Positions 35,415-44,950 of a DNA stretch of 64,000 bases are shown here, piece by piece (position 1 is the stretch's first letter; every line of letters starts with the position of its first letter). The DNA comes from Tricholomella constricta. Lineage: Eukaryota > Basidiomycota > Agaricomycetes > Agaricales > Lyophyllaceae. The position numbers and the translations under genes were made by a program. The DNA lies in assembly GCA_013368375.1 (NCBI GenBank), contig JAACJP010000042.1, positions 310,001 to 374,000 of the forward strand. Reading direction: 5' to 3'. A model generated the notes under the pieces. It ran no database searches. It was not told the DNA's origin and saw only the letters and a list, made by a program, of their open reading frames with translations.

Positions 35415-35607
35415 TGGAGATGGCCAAGCTGACCCTTGTTCAGGCTTGGTTGAGAATGCAGACGGCGGAAACGAGATGATTATTGTGTATCGAAATGTCC
35501 AAAAGAGTACTGCTATGACTAAGCAGCCCAAGCTGCTGCCAAACAACACCAAACAACGTCGTCCTCTCACATTCCAATGGCCCAGAGTGCCGCATAGCGA
35601 CACTCCA
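35415..35607 (-). repeat. 3' LTR of Ty3-type element
   Basis: 193 bp; on the minus strand it begins TGGAGTGTCGC and ends GCCATCTCCA, with inverted TGGAG/CTCCA termini. The adjacent polypurine tract is AAGGGGGGGCACA at 35,620-35,608. Confidence 0.9.
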
Positions 35608-35619
35608 TGTGCCCCCCCT

Positions 35620-38600
35620 TCACGTGGCGACGCCCGCGTCGCCCTGCTCTGACACCTGATCATCCTCCTCCTCAAGCTGCGCTCCGTCGCTCTGCGTCTC
35701 CGTGCTCTGTTCGTAGTCCTGTTGCTGCGACACCTTCTGTCGCCTCTGCCGCTCCACTTCTGCCTGCTCCTCCGCCAACTTCGTTCCGGCCCTGGGCAAA
35801 AATCTCCGCAGCCGCCTCGCGCTGAAGTTGCCCTCTATGCTGTCCCCCTCTCGCGTCTCCAGCATGTAGGAATTCACGTTGCGATCGACCACCCGGCGGG
35901 GTACTGACCATTTTGGTAAAAGTTTTCGGTCCGCCTTGAACGTGTAGTCTAGATCGTTTCGGTACACTTGCACTAGATCGCCCTTCTCGAATACCACTTC
36001 TTGTTTGGACTCGGCCAGTACACGCTTGTCGAAAGCGGTCTTCCGTTTGATCGCGTGTTTGACGGCCGCCGCGTAGCCGTCGAGTCTCTGCTGTGCCGCG
36101 TAAGCCATCTGCGTCGTAACTGCGTCTCCCGTCAACGCTGCCGTGCTGTCCGGCAACGCCGTGCGTGGTGTGTTGACCACGAGGCCCAAGAGCAATTCCT
36201 TCGGGGTAAAATCGAAGGCTGGTAACAGGCGCCAGTTCAGAATCTTGAGCGCTTCGTCAAACCGATTCGGCCAAGTTCTTGGCAGGTCCGCTGCGGTCAT
36301 CTTCTCGTACTCGTCCTCCCCTAAGCCCGGCGAACACAACCGCTTTAGGATGTGCAGGAGCAGCTTGTTCGTCCCCTCCACCAGACCGTTAACCCATGGC
36401 GAATACGCCGCTACGACGTGTAGTTCTGTCCCCCACTCCGCGCAAAAAGCCCTAACCTCTCCGTTGTTGAAATGTTTCCCCCCGTCTACCATGAACGTCT
36501 CGGACGGCGCGTACATGTGATAAATGTTCGAGAGAGCGCCGACCGTCGTCTTGGAACTTCCGGAAGTCTTGTATTTGTACCCCCACACGTGTTGGGAGTA
36601 GGTGTCAAGGTAAAGACCGATCGTGTGGTATCCGCCCACTCCTACTGGCATCGCGAGGTAACCGCCGACCAAAAGCTCGAACGGGTGTCGCCGTGTAATG
36701 GGATTCAGGAGCGCGTGCAGGTGGGTGCTCCCGAAATTCTTGCAATGTCCGCAATCTTTGATGCCCTGGATGATGGATGCATCCAACCCTGGGCTCCAGA
36801 TGGTGTCGGTAAGCCGTTTCTTGATGGCATCGCATTGCCAGTGTCCTCCGTTCTGATGTTCCAGCCTCGCCAACTCAACCGCTTCCTTCCGCGTGACACA
36901 CTCCACCCGTGCCCTTGCCCTTGCCCTCCGTCCTCCTCCGACTCGCCACAGTTTCCCTTTGTCGATGAGGTATTCCGATGCCCTGTGCTTCGCTCGCCTC
37001 CTGTCGTGCGCGTCCTTCCCGTGGTCCAACTCCAGTAACGCCTCCACAACCTCCAAGAACACTGGCTCCTCCGCAAACCGCTGTCGCAACTCCTCGCCTT
37101 CGGTTAATGTTGTCAGCCTGAAGATGTCATGGACCAGCCCAGTTACTGACTCCCAATCTTCGCAGACCGACCACTCGCTACCGTCTCCCGCCTTCTTCTC
37201 CGTCCCTTCGGCCTTCCTGCTCAGCGCGTCCGCTACCACGTTGATTTTACCTGGGACGTGTCGTACATCAATGATTTGATGAGCCAGGATCCCGTCCCTC
37301 CATCGTGCGTGCGTAGCGCTCAGTTTGTCGCTCATTAGTACGTCCCGAAGTGCTTGACAGTCCGTCTCAATGATAACGGGGAACCCCCACACAGTGTCCG
37401 AGAACTTGTCCAGCCCAAACTTCAAGGCCGCAAACTCCAGCAAAAAAGGTTTGTACTTCTCCTCCGCTGCGGAGGTTCGTTTGGATGCGAATCCTATGGG
37501 GTGAAGCTTCGTGACGGACGCGCCATTGGGAGTGATCGTTTCGAACCGCTGCGCTAGCACCGCGCCAAATGCGTCCATACATCCGTCCGTGGTGACGACA
37601 AAGGGTGTTCCGTCCCACCGGGGTGCGCGCAAAACCGGCTCTGACGTGAGTATCTTCTTCAATGCGAGGAAACTCTCCGAGTGTGCTGAAGTCCACCTAT
37701 CCACCAGCTTGAAATTCGCCATCGTCCTCCGATAAACCGACTTCGTTGCTCCGGCCGGTATCTCCACCTCCCGCAGCAGGTTCCTCAATGGTGCTTCAAC
37801 CTTCGTGTACCCATGCACTAAGTCCCGAAACCAGCCCGCTAGTCCCAGGAATGCCGCAAGATTCTGTGCGTCTTCCGGCTGCGGCCAATTGACGATCGCC
37901 GTCAGTTTCGCCACGTCGGGCTGCACACCTTTCGGGCCCACAGAAGCGCCCGTGAACACTCCCGTGGTCCCGAACAGCAACGTCTTTGGGGCCGAAATCG
38001 ACAGCCCTTTCTCTCGACACCTCCCGAAGATGATTCCCAGCCTCTCCATCATGTCTTTGAACTCGTCCGCCGCCGTACCGCCATCGTCGACGAACAGTTC
38101 CAGGATCTCTTGTACCAGTAAGTCGTGCAGACTTAACGCAGTCATTTGTGCAAAGGTTGACGGCGCTCCTGTTAGGCCGAAGGGCATCTTCCGGTACCAG
38201 AAGTACCCCCGTCCTTCGACGTAGAAGGCGGTGTACGGCCTTGAAGCTTCCGCCACCTCCACTGCATAAAACCCCGCCGCAAAGTCGAACAACGAGATCC
38301 ACCTCTTCCCACTCAACTTTTGCTGCTTAGCGCGAATGTCGCCTTGCGGCATCGGCGCGACCTTGGTTATCTTGTTAATCTCTGCGAAATTTTGACATAT
38401 GCGCCATTTAGGTTCGGGTTCTTCTTGATTTGCAACTGGCCGGTCTTGTGGCCTCTCTGGCATCGGAAAGTACGGTTCTACCCCATTCTCTATGCATTGG
38501 TCGTTAACTCTATGTTGTAGCTCCTCGAGGGTGAGCCCCGCGCTCTGGTGGACCTTTTGTGCCAGTGTCGTAGGCGACACACACTTCACTTGTCCGGGTT

Positions 38601-39747
38601 CGCATTGCTCGATGACGCCGGCCTCCAGCATCTCGTTGATCTTCGCATGCAGGTACTGTCTTTGTGGTGGAGTGAGGGGCCGTTGGTGAACCCTCTTCGA
38701 GAACGTCGCCCCCTCCGGGATGTCCAACGTATGCACCGCCCCTTCGACTGGAAATACCTCCCCCACCGACAACGCGAACACATCGGCGTTCCGCGCTATG
38801 AAAGCCTTCACCTCCGCCCGCTCGTCCTCTGACAAATCGTCCCCCACCTTCACCTGCCGCAACACCTCCGCCACTCTTGCCGCCTGAAACGGGTTCGTCT
38901 TCCGTGTGTATATGCCCTTTTCTGAACTGATCTCGTCGGTAGGCATGGACGGCCCTGGGTCGTCGGATGCTGCATCCTCGGATACAAAGCATACAGGGGC
39001 TATGCTCCAGCTGCCGACCTCCTCCGCTTCTGGGGCCCCTGACCTTGCGCACCCGTGCTCTGTTCCGACATCCCCCTGTTCGTCCCTGCCCGCTTCCTGT
39101 TTGCCTCCCTCCGCCCTTCTCTCTCCTTGCGTGCTTCCTCCTTCGATGCGATGTGCTTCGCCGAACCCGAGGTAATGTATCGTGTGGTCGCCGAACTGCG
39201 TATTGCTGAACTGATTTGGTAGCGTCTTCGTGGTGTTGCCCACCGTTATGGTGACTTCGTTGCGTCGGTAGTAATGAACGGCGTCAAAGGCGACCATCAA
39301 CGGCTTGCCGAAGAGGAAGGACCAGCTTCCCCCGCTGTCAAAAATCTCGAAGGAGCCCCGTATGCGAACACCGCCCAGTCCGATCATCCCTTCCCATACC
39401 GCCTCCGCCTCTACCACTTTCCCATCCGCCATTCGGAGTTTCCTTTTCGACGGCCGCGTCGCGCCCAAACGATGCCTCACCTTCTCGTATACCCGACTAC
39501 ACATCGCCGCCACCATGGCTCCATCGTCGAACATCCCCCAGACCCTCACAACCTCTCCTCCCGGACCTTCCAAGCTTAGGGTTTGCACGAAAGGTTGTAT
39601 GTTTTTTCCGTCTTTGTCTCGTTGTTGCTCATGTCCCGCCGTGTACAGATTAACAATCTGCGATTCGTCAAGAAGTACAGAGCGGGTTTCGACTGCGTCT
39701 CCTTCCGCCACCCTGTCGCCGGTGGAGACCCCGCCTCCGTCGTGCAT
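35620..39747 (-). CDS. Pol: protease, RT, RNase H, integrase (1,375 aa)
   Basis: Starts at ATG 39,747, 32 nt after the gag stop and in another frame; an in-frame TGA just upstream rules out a simple gag-pol frameshift. The protease active site reads FDDGAM (DDG instead of DSG/DTG). RT shows MPFGLTGAPSTF and the LFVDDG catalytic box; RNase H shows TTDGCMDAFGAVLA. Integrase has its H2C2 finger (HQNGGHW, CGHC) and the later acidic pair VDGGKHF and VNGLVEG with 35 residues between. The first catalytic Asp appears lost: LLVGGYLAM where LLVGDYL-type motifs are expected (codon GGT at 36,663-36,661). No chromodomain is seen; the C-terminus is Glu/Gln-rich. The copy is probably unable to integrate on its own. 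Confidence 0.88.
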   Translation of the reverse strand: MHDGGGVSTGDRVAEGDAVETRSVLLDESQIVNLYTAGHEQQRDKDGKNIQPFVQTLSLEGPGGEVVRVWGMFDDGAMVAAMCSRVYEKVRHRLGATRPSKRKLRMADGKVVEAEAVWEGMIGLGGVRIRGSFEIFDSGGSWSFLFGKPLMVAFDAVHYYRRNEVTITVGNTTKTLPNQFSNTQFGDHTIHYLGFGEAHRIEGGSTQGERRAEGGKQEAGRDEQGDVGTEHGCARSGAPEAEEVGSWSIAPVCFVSEDAASDDPGPSMPTDEISSEKGIYTRKTNPFQAARVAEVLRQVKVGDDLSEDERAEVKAFIARNADVFALSVGEVFPVEGAVHTLDIPEGATFSKRVHQRPLTPPQRQYLHAKINEMLEAGVIEQCEPGQVKCVSPTTLAQKVHQSAGLTLEELQHRVNDQCIENGVEPYFPMPERPQDRPVANQEEPEPKWRICQNFAEINKITKVAPMPQGDIRAKQQKLSGKRWISLFDFAAGFYAVEVAEASRPYTAFYVEGRGYFWYRKMPFGLTGAPSTFAQMTALSLHDLLVQEILELFVDDGGTAADEFKDMMERLGIIFGRCREKGLSISAPKTLLFGTTGVFTGASVGPKGVQPDVAKLTAIVNWPQPEDAQNLAAFLGLAGWFRDLVHGYTKVEAPLRNLLREVEIPAGATKSVYRRTMANFKLVDRWTSAHSESFLALKKILTSEPVLRAPRWDGTPFVVTTDGCMDAFGAVLAQRFETITPNGASVTKLHPIGFASKRTSAAEEKYKPFLLEFAALKFGLDKFSDTVWGFPVIIETDCQALRDVLMSDKLSATHARWRDGILAHQIIDVRHVPGKINVVADALSRKAEGTEKKAGDGSEWSVCEDWESVTGLVHDIFRLTTLTEGEELRQRFAEEPVFLEVVEALLELDHGKDAHDRRRAKHRASEYLIDKGKLWRVGGGRRARARARVECVTRKEAVELARLEHQNGGHWQCDAIKKRLTDTIWSPGLDASIIQGIKDCGHCKNFGSTHLHALLNPITRRHPFELLVGGYLAMPVGVGGYHTIGLYLDTYSQHVWGYKYKTSGSSKTTVGALSNIYHMYAPSETFMVDGGKHFNNGEVRAFCAEWGTELHVVAAYSPWVNGLVEGTNKLLLHILKRLCSPGLGEDEYEKMTAADLPRTWPNRFDEALKILNWRLLPAFDFTPKELLLGLVVNTPRTALPDSTAALTGDAVTTQMAYAAQQRLDGYAAAVKHAIKRKTAFDKRVLAESKQEVVFEKGDLVQVYRNDLDYTFKADRKLLPKWSVPRRVVDRNVNSYMLETREGDSIEGNFSARRLRRFLPRAGTKLAEEQAEVERQRRQKVSQQQDYEQSTETQSDGAQLEEEDDQVSEQGDAGVAT

Positions 39748-39779
39748 GGTCGCTTCTGGGGCCGTCCGGTGTTGCCTTT

Positions 39780-41138
39780 CTACTCAGACGGCCCGCCCTC
39801 TTTTCCCGCGTCCTCCGCTCCTCCCGCCTCCGCTACCTCCTCGACTGTGCCATAGTCGTCGATCGCCACATAGCGCACCGGCCTGACGTTATCTCTAGGT
39901 TCGCTCAGCATGTTAGTGCAGATGGCCCTCCAGCGTTGCTCGTGAGGGTGAAGCTGCTTGTTTTCCGGTGTCGGGCAATTGAAACTAAGGTGTCCGCGGC
40001 CTGGGTGGTCGCGGCCGCTGATACCACACTTGTAGCATTCATTGTTGTTGACTTTGCTTGTACCCGGCCTCAGCGGATAAGGTGTGAACTCTGTTACTGG
40101 TCCTCCCGCGCCATGTGCTTTGGCCCACGCTTGTTGCTGTGCTTGGTGCGCCAAGCGTCCCTCGTCCGTGTCAGGGTGATGGGCCAACACCGCGTATCTG
40201 TTTTTGAAAGCGGCTTTTTCTTCGGCTGTGAATTGTCGTGGGGACCCTTTCGTGTATGCGCCCTGGTTACCGCCCTTTCCCGTGGCGCCTTGGCTGAAAA
40301 GAGTCGTGCCTACAGCCGGTGGAATGTTCGCTGTACCAAGCGTGGTGTTCGCCAACTGCCTACCCAGCGTCGTTCGTGGTGTCTCCAGTTGGGCGATCCG
40401 ACCTCTTACCGCCTCTACCAGTGCGTCCCTTCTCATCTTGTCCTCCTCCACGCGCTCCTTGATATACGTGACACTGATGCCTCGGACTGCCGCCAGGAAC
40501 AAGGCCCACGTCGTGTACTCGTCCGCCAGCTTCGCTTTAATAACCGACGGTAGACCTTTCCGGACTTGACCAATGTACACGCCCCCCGTTTCCACGCCCG
40601 CTTCCTTCGCCAATCTCCCCATCTCGTCCGCCCACGCCACGTGCATGTACACTTTTCTCCCCGCAACGACCTTCATCTGCCTGAGTTCTTCGTCTTTAAG
40701 CTTCGTGGTGAGCAGCTCCTCCTCACATTCCGAGGCCGTCTTCCTTACGACCGTTGCTTTGGGCCAGCGTGCATCGTACGCTGCCTTGAGTCGCGGCCAA
40801 GTAGCCTTGTCGGCTGGGTCGAGCCCGGAGAACCACTTGTCGGCTACGCTATCGGAATGCAGGAAGTTTTCGAATTCGCCTAGTTTATGCGCGTCGTCTT
40901 TACCGGCCATCGCTCGACTGAATGCGCGCCAGAAATCTTGGGCGTTCTCATTCTCTCGCAGGTCACCCCAGAACGGTTCGATGAACATGGCCGCCATGTT
41001 TTCTAGGTCTTCAAAATTTTGCTGGGGGTTTGCTTGGGGTGCCAGTGAGGTGAACGGGGTTGTCTGCTGTGTTTGGAGGCCTAGCGAGTTTGGCGCCGTG
41101 GAGATTGTTGAGCTTGTTGGGGCGCTCGATGGGGGCAA
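39780..41138 (-). CDS. Gag with zinc knuckle (452 aa as drawn)
   Basis: Capsid-like region FIEPFWGDLRENENAQDFWRA to WFSGLDPADKATWPRL, then a C-terminal zinc knuckle (CYKCGISGRDHPGRGHLSFNC is too long for a standard CCHC, but keeps Cys-x2-Cys and a His-x4-Cys end). The stop is TAG at 39,782-39,780. The drawn start codon is TTG. The frame is open back to about 41,325, just inside the 5' LTR, with no ATG before Met48 (40,997) and Met51. Either translation starts at 40,997, or it uses a non-AUG codon or a spliced leader. Confidence 0.8.
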   Translation of the reverse strand: MPPSSAPTSSTISTAPNSLGLQTQQTTPFTSLAPQANPQQNFEDLENMAAMFIEPFWGDLRENENAQDFWRAFSRAMAGKDDAHKLGEFENFLHSDSVADKWFSGLDPADKATWPRLKAAYDARWPKATVVRKTASECEEELLTTKLKDEELRQMKVVAGRKVYMHVAWADEMGRLAKEAGVETGGVYIGQVRKGLPSVIKAKLADEYTTWALFLAAVRGISVTYIKERVEEDKMRRDALVEAVRGRIAQLETPRTTLGRQLANTTLGTANIPPAVGTTLFSQGATGKGGNQGAYTKGSPRQFTAEEKAAFKNRYAVLAHHPDTDEGRLAHQAQQQAWAKAHGAGGPVTEFTPYPLRPGTSKVNNNECYKCGISGRDHPGRGHLSFNCPTPENKQLHPHEQRWRAICTNMLSEPRDNVRPVRYVAIDDYGTVEEVAEAGGAEDAGKEGGPSE

Positions 41139-41320
41139 TGAGCCTCCGGTTCTTCGAGGAGCGAAGCAACCGTTGATTCTGAATTGTGTTCGAGGGGCCA
41201 GCGCGTAGGGATCTTTCCTTTCGTCGTCGTTCGGATTTCTTTTGCGCGTCAGTACTTTTTCTTCGGGTTCTTTGAGCTTTAAAACTTCAGTTCGTGACTT
41301 TAAAAAAATGAAATCGAATC

Positions 41321-41333
41321 GCTGTCGTCACCA
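41321..41333 (-). other. Primer-binding site
   Basis: TGGTGACGACAGC on the minus strand, two bases after the 5' LTR, complementary to a tRNA 3' end ending TGTCGTC-A-CCA. The TRIM at 49,787 carries the same TGGTGACGACAG at the same two-base offset, which supports the call. The tRNA identity is not established. Confidence 0.7.
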
Positions 41334-41335
41334 GA

Positions 41336-41528
41336 TGGAGATGGCCAAGCTGACCCTTGTTCAGGCTTGGTTGAGAATGCAGACGGCGGAAACGAGATGA
41401 TTATTGTGTATCGAAATGTCCAAAAGAGTACTGCTATGACTAAGCAGCCCAAGCTGCTGCCAAACAACACCAAACAACGTCGTCCTCTCACATTCCAATG
41501 GCCCAGAGTGCCGCGTAGCGACACTCCA
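41336..41528 (-). repeat. 5' LTR of Ty3-type element
   Basis: 193 bp, matching the 3' LTR except for one base; followed on the minus strand by TC and the primer-binding site. Confidence 0.9.
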
Positions 41529-41776
41529 CCGTTCTCAAGAACGACGGGGGTGGAGAGGGTAACACGGCCTTTGTCTATTTGCGAATGTGGGGGAAAGCGT
41601 AGATGTTGATTTGAGAGCAGTGTACATGGATGTGTATGAGAGTGAAGAGTGTTGAATGCAGTGAGTAGGAGGGCCGACGCAACGAAGGGATAGTTCAGGT
41701 GAGCGTGACACTGGAGAAGTTGGGGGCCTACCTGAATGTTCTCGGAACCGCGGGTGTCGTCGCATGCCATTCTCAC

Positions 41777-42465
41777 ACATTAGGTGCCTTTCTCAGTGAC
41801 CAAAAGGCCAGCATTCGTAGTGCATTGGGATTCTGAGTAGACGCACGGATTGGCTGTTCTCCTGGCAAGTGAACGGCAAGGCTGTTCATTGTGGTCGAAA
41901 AGAAAGATGCACCGTGAGATAAGATGGCCAATGAAAGATCTTGCACTATACCACACAGTCTCAGAGCATGGTGCGGAGAGGTTAAATCAATTTATTGTAT
42001 GTCGTGTAGGAGCCAGAAAGCGCTGAATACCAACGGCGAAGGGAGTGCTCAGAGAACCGGAGACCACCGGCTGTCTTTGTGTTTGTCTGCCGTGGGAACC
42101 GAGCGTTTTTGTTATAATAGACTAGAGGACGCTTTATGCCCTTCGTGTGTCCCAGTTTAAATTGCATTGACCACACATATCTAGACCTCAAATTGCGGTC
42201 AGAACTCACCGAAGGTGCTGTGGTACAGCATGACTCCAGAAATGACGAATCAGGCGTAAAGGGTCATACAATTGGTATCCAAATATTAGGGCCATTCTTG
42301 TCCACGGCGTCCGGGGTAATTACAGTGTTACAATTTCGAGATGGTAGTAAGGAAAGCGGCCTTCATCAATCTTCGTGCGCATGTGTAGTAGGGTGCGCGT
42401 CCATCATAATTTTGTGGTGCGTTCTAATCCGAGAGCTCGCCTCTGAGGTGGCCGTCCACCTACCG
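41777..42465. other. No gene recognised
   Basis: Between the broken host gene and the DUF6593 gene. Short frames only. Confidence 0.45.
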
Positions 42466-43127
42466 CTAGGGTGAGTACTAAAACTACGTCGTGACGTATA
42501 GATGGAAGAGAGATCGAAAGAACATACGTCTTCGTCCTGCCACCTGACCTCAGAATAGATCATCACGAGAAGGAAGAATACCGTGTCGGTTTCGGAGAGT
42601 TCAGTGTGAAATTCGATTTTTGCTGACTGTGAAGCTTTGAAGATGCGCTGGACACTTTGATTAAATGTCGCCAACGGCGTAAGTCTCCTTGCTGAAATTG
42701 CCTGTGTCGCAAGCAATTTAGTTTCTAGCGCAACTATATTGACGAAGAAACGTAAAGGTACATACCGTCCATTGTTTTCCATATAAGTTTACTTTGTAGT
42801 CGTCACCTGCCCAATGCCATACGCGCAACCTACAGAGCCGAATGAAAATATCAGAGACATTCTGGTTGGTTTAGTAGAAGCTTACGTGTTGGATGGGCCC
42901 GCCGGACGACTCTTTAACTCAAATAATTCCCAAGTCTTGCCCTCGATGACAAAATCCTTCTCCCGCCAGTCAATTCCTCCAACGATGCGCTGCTCCGTTC
43001 CATTGATCAATGTCAAACTTGTCGTTTTTCGCCCATGGATTCCAATGGATGTCTTTGTACGGTACGAGGTGGGCCCCGAGCCGCTCAGTGTGGCGTTCAA
43101 GAGGTCAACGGTTGAGAATATGAGCAT
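42466..43127 (-). CDS. DUF6593-family protein, 163 aa
   Basis: Four exons (43127-42886, 42829-42766, 42701-42528, 42477-42466) sum to 492 nt. The start is ATG 43,127 (MLIFSTVDLLNATLSG). Beta-rich core: TSIGIHGRKTTSLTLI, IVGGIDWREKDFVIEG, then LRVWHWAGDDYKVNLYGKQW and the late strand TVFFLLVMIYSEVRWQDED. Exon plan and motif order match the gene at 8,868-9,606, so it is a diverged paralogue. Function unknown. Divergent from VTI1, with 423 bp between start codons. Confidence 0.75.
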
Positions 43128-43550
43128 GAGGCGCGATGCCAGCCGGCGCAGAGAAGAACAAGGGTATGAGTGATTTGATTAGATTTTTGGCGAAATCCTC
43201 ATGACGGGGTTTTATATACCACCGTGTGACGTCGACCTCTCCCGGTCATCAGGGAGCCGGATGATCAATTCCATTCACCGTCCACGTGGAAAGTCCTTCT
43301 TTGGATCGGTTGCCTAGCCCAACCATCAATACGATCGTGGTGGAGAATAGACTTGCCTTGTTTCAAGGAGATACCTAAAGAATTCTCTGCGAGCATCAGG
43401 ACGGGGGGAGTTGCGCGCCGACCTGGAAAAATTGCATTCCGGTTCCGGATCAAGCCACGAGGTACCCGGACCTGATTACGTGATGCTATTGTCATCAATG
43501 GCGAGCACAGCCCCGCACCGTCAGCAACAGCGACGAGCATACTCTTGACG
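43128..43550. promoter_or_regulatory. Shared divergent promoter region
   Basis: The 423 bp between the ATGs of the DUF6593 gene and VTI1. It contains TTTTATATA near 43,210, well placed for the DUF6593 gene. No other element can be named. Confidence 0.4.
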
Positions 43551-44467
43551 ATGGATCAGACACCGACGGCGCTCTTTGATTCGTATGAGCTAGACTTCCG
43601 GCATATTGTCGATAACGTTAAGGAGAAGCTTGAAGCCAGCGGGAATGGAGGTGCGCAGCATGCCCACTTATTCGTTGTTATGAGTTTTACGCGATGATTA
43701 GAACAGCGCAAGGCTGCTTTGCGAAAAGTTGAAATCGAGCTCGATGAGGCGGACGACATAGTACGTTTCAAAAACATGAGAAAATTCTTTCATAACCCTA
43801 AAAGCTGACTCTGACGCATAGGTTTCCGCTCTCGAAGTCGAGATTCAAGGCATTCCGCAATCCATCAAGTCCCAATATCTTCCGCGGCTCAAGCAGGCCA
43901 AGGCTGACCTCACACGGTACAAGAAGCTTGCCAAGGATGTACACGCACAACACTCGCGCGCCGAGCTCCTTGCCCGAAGTGGTGGAGGTACTGGCACCTC
44001 GGACGACCCTTATGGCGAGCAAAATGACAGGGCTCGGCTCCTCGCCGGGACACAGACGCTCGAAGATGGTAGCAGGCGCTTGAGAGACACACATAGAATC
44101 GCGCTGGAAGCGGAAGATCAGGGTGCGGATACCTTGAGGAACCTTAGACAACAAAGGGAGACGATTGAGAACACCAGAGACACGGTAAGTACCATATCCT
44201 TTCCATTCTTATCAGTATCGTAACCACTCTCGAATGACTTTGCTCACTGGCATTCATCCAGCTCCGAACGGCGGACACAAACATCGATCGTGCCTCCGGT
44301 ACGATCAAGAAAATGATCAGACAGTAAGTCGACGCAATAACTATTCATCCTATTCGGCTATAACATGTTCTCACAGAATGTACAAGCAGCGTGTAATGCT
44401 TAGCGCTATGACTGTCTTCATCATCCTTCTCGTTATCACCATCCTCTATTTCAAGATCGTGCGGTAG
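43551..44467 (+). CDS. VTI1: Vti1-type v-SNARE, 224 aa
   Basis: Five exons (43551-43650, 43702-43760, 43822-44184, 44262-44323, 44377-44467) sum to 675 nt. The start MDQTPTALFDSYELDFRHI leads into the N-terminal three-helix bundle (ALRKVEIELDEADDIVSALE, IPQSIKSQYLPRLKQAKADL). The SNARE helix runs LEAEDQGADTLRNLRQQRE to TNIDRASGTIKKMIRQMYK, and a C-terminal membrane anchor (AMTVFIILLVITILYF) ends the protein. Vti1 is the Qb-SNARE of Golgi-to-endosome and vacuolar fusion and is an essential housekeeping gene in yeast. The gene is intact and about the normal length of the family. Confidence 0.9.
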
Positions 44468-44729
44468 TTCGAATTTCTTCCCTCACACTCTGATGAACCC
44501 CTGCCGTGTTCTTTCTTTTCTTGATTCATCTTGTCGCCAACGTCAATCTTATGATACCCAACGGACGCATGCATCCGTGACCTCATGCACATCCATATCG
44601 ATCCTCTCTTGCATCTTATCTATCGTCTATCTATCCTGCCTCTCGTATTCAAGTCAATACCATGCATATTTGCGCTATGTGTACGATTTGTTATTATCCT
44701 AACATCCATCTGATCAGAAGTCAGTGTAA

Positions 44730-44950
44730 ATGGCCTACGTCAAACAGCAAAGACACGACGGGTACACCCAGTCATTAGCACATACGATCACAAGAAAATC
44801 CGTGTTTGACAAAGGGATCCTCAATCAGAAACCAAGTCATTTTTCCAAAAGGACAACTAATTCAGATCTACCGGAGAAATCTAGACTATACATTCAAGAC
44901 AGAGCTTGTGCTCTGTCAGGGAAACTCCGTTTCGCATCCCTGTTGCTCAC
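44730..44950 (+). pseudogene. Ty3-type integrase C-terminal remnant
   Basis: The peptide MAYVKQQRHDGYTQSLAHTI and the following RKSVFDKGILNQKP match, position by position, the segment MAYAAQQRLDGYAAAVKHAI and RKTAFDKRVLAESK of the Pol at 35,620-39,747. A short block further on (LYIQD...) is out of frame relative to that Pol. This is a decayed fragment of the same family, with no LTR attached. Confidence 0.6.

Larger units (their letters stand above)
35415..41528 (-). mobile_element. Ty3-type LTR retrotransposon, near full length
   Basis: A 6,114-bp minus-strand element with 193-bp LTRs, target duplication CCGT (35,411-35,414 and 41,529-41,532), a primer-binding site two bases after the 5' LTR, a G-rich polypurine tract ending GGGCACA before the 3' LTR, a gag frame and a 1,375-codon pol frame. 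I find one mismatch between the LTRs (A/G near 35,594), so insertion was recent. It interrupts an exon of the host gene at 34,200-41,776; the host frame is restored without it. Confidence 0.9.
34200..41776 (-). pseudogene. Unidentified multi-exon host gene, broken by two insertions
   Basis: Exon pieces on the minus strand become continuous when the two insertions and one copy of each target duplication are set aside. Pieces: GRVTLSTPVVLEN (41,575-41,529) joins RTLSSKTVYNHMFDSHLYV (35,414 on); then LIPLGRVIIESDDN; ACGAADRVQASADQISF; GSYITVEGAL (34,766-34,730) joins SGLETLSEGQYKGVS (34,420 on). The last exon ends at a GTGAGT donor near 34,302. Introns with GT-AG ends separate the exons. An exon near 35,110 also carries an in-frame TAA (SDY, stop, LIGDFKS). 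I do not recognise the family; no catalytic motif is visible. Its orientation matches the Helitron end at 33,895, so it could be a captured gene. Confidence 0.6.

Noticed and set aside
35605..36038. Plus-strand ORFs antisense to Pol of the Ty3-type element
   Set aside because: Overlap the 1,375-codon pol frame on the other strand; no motifs.
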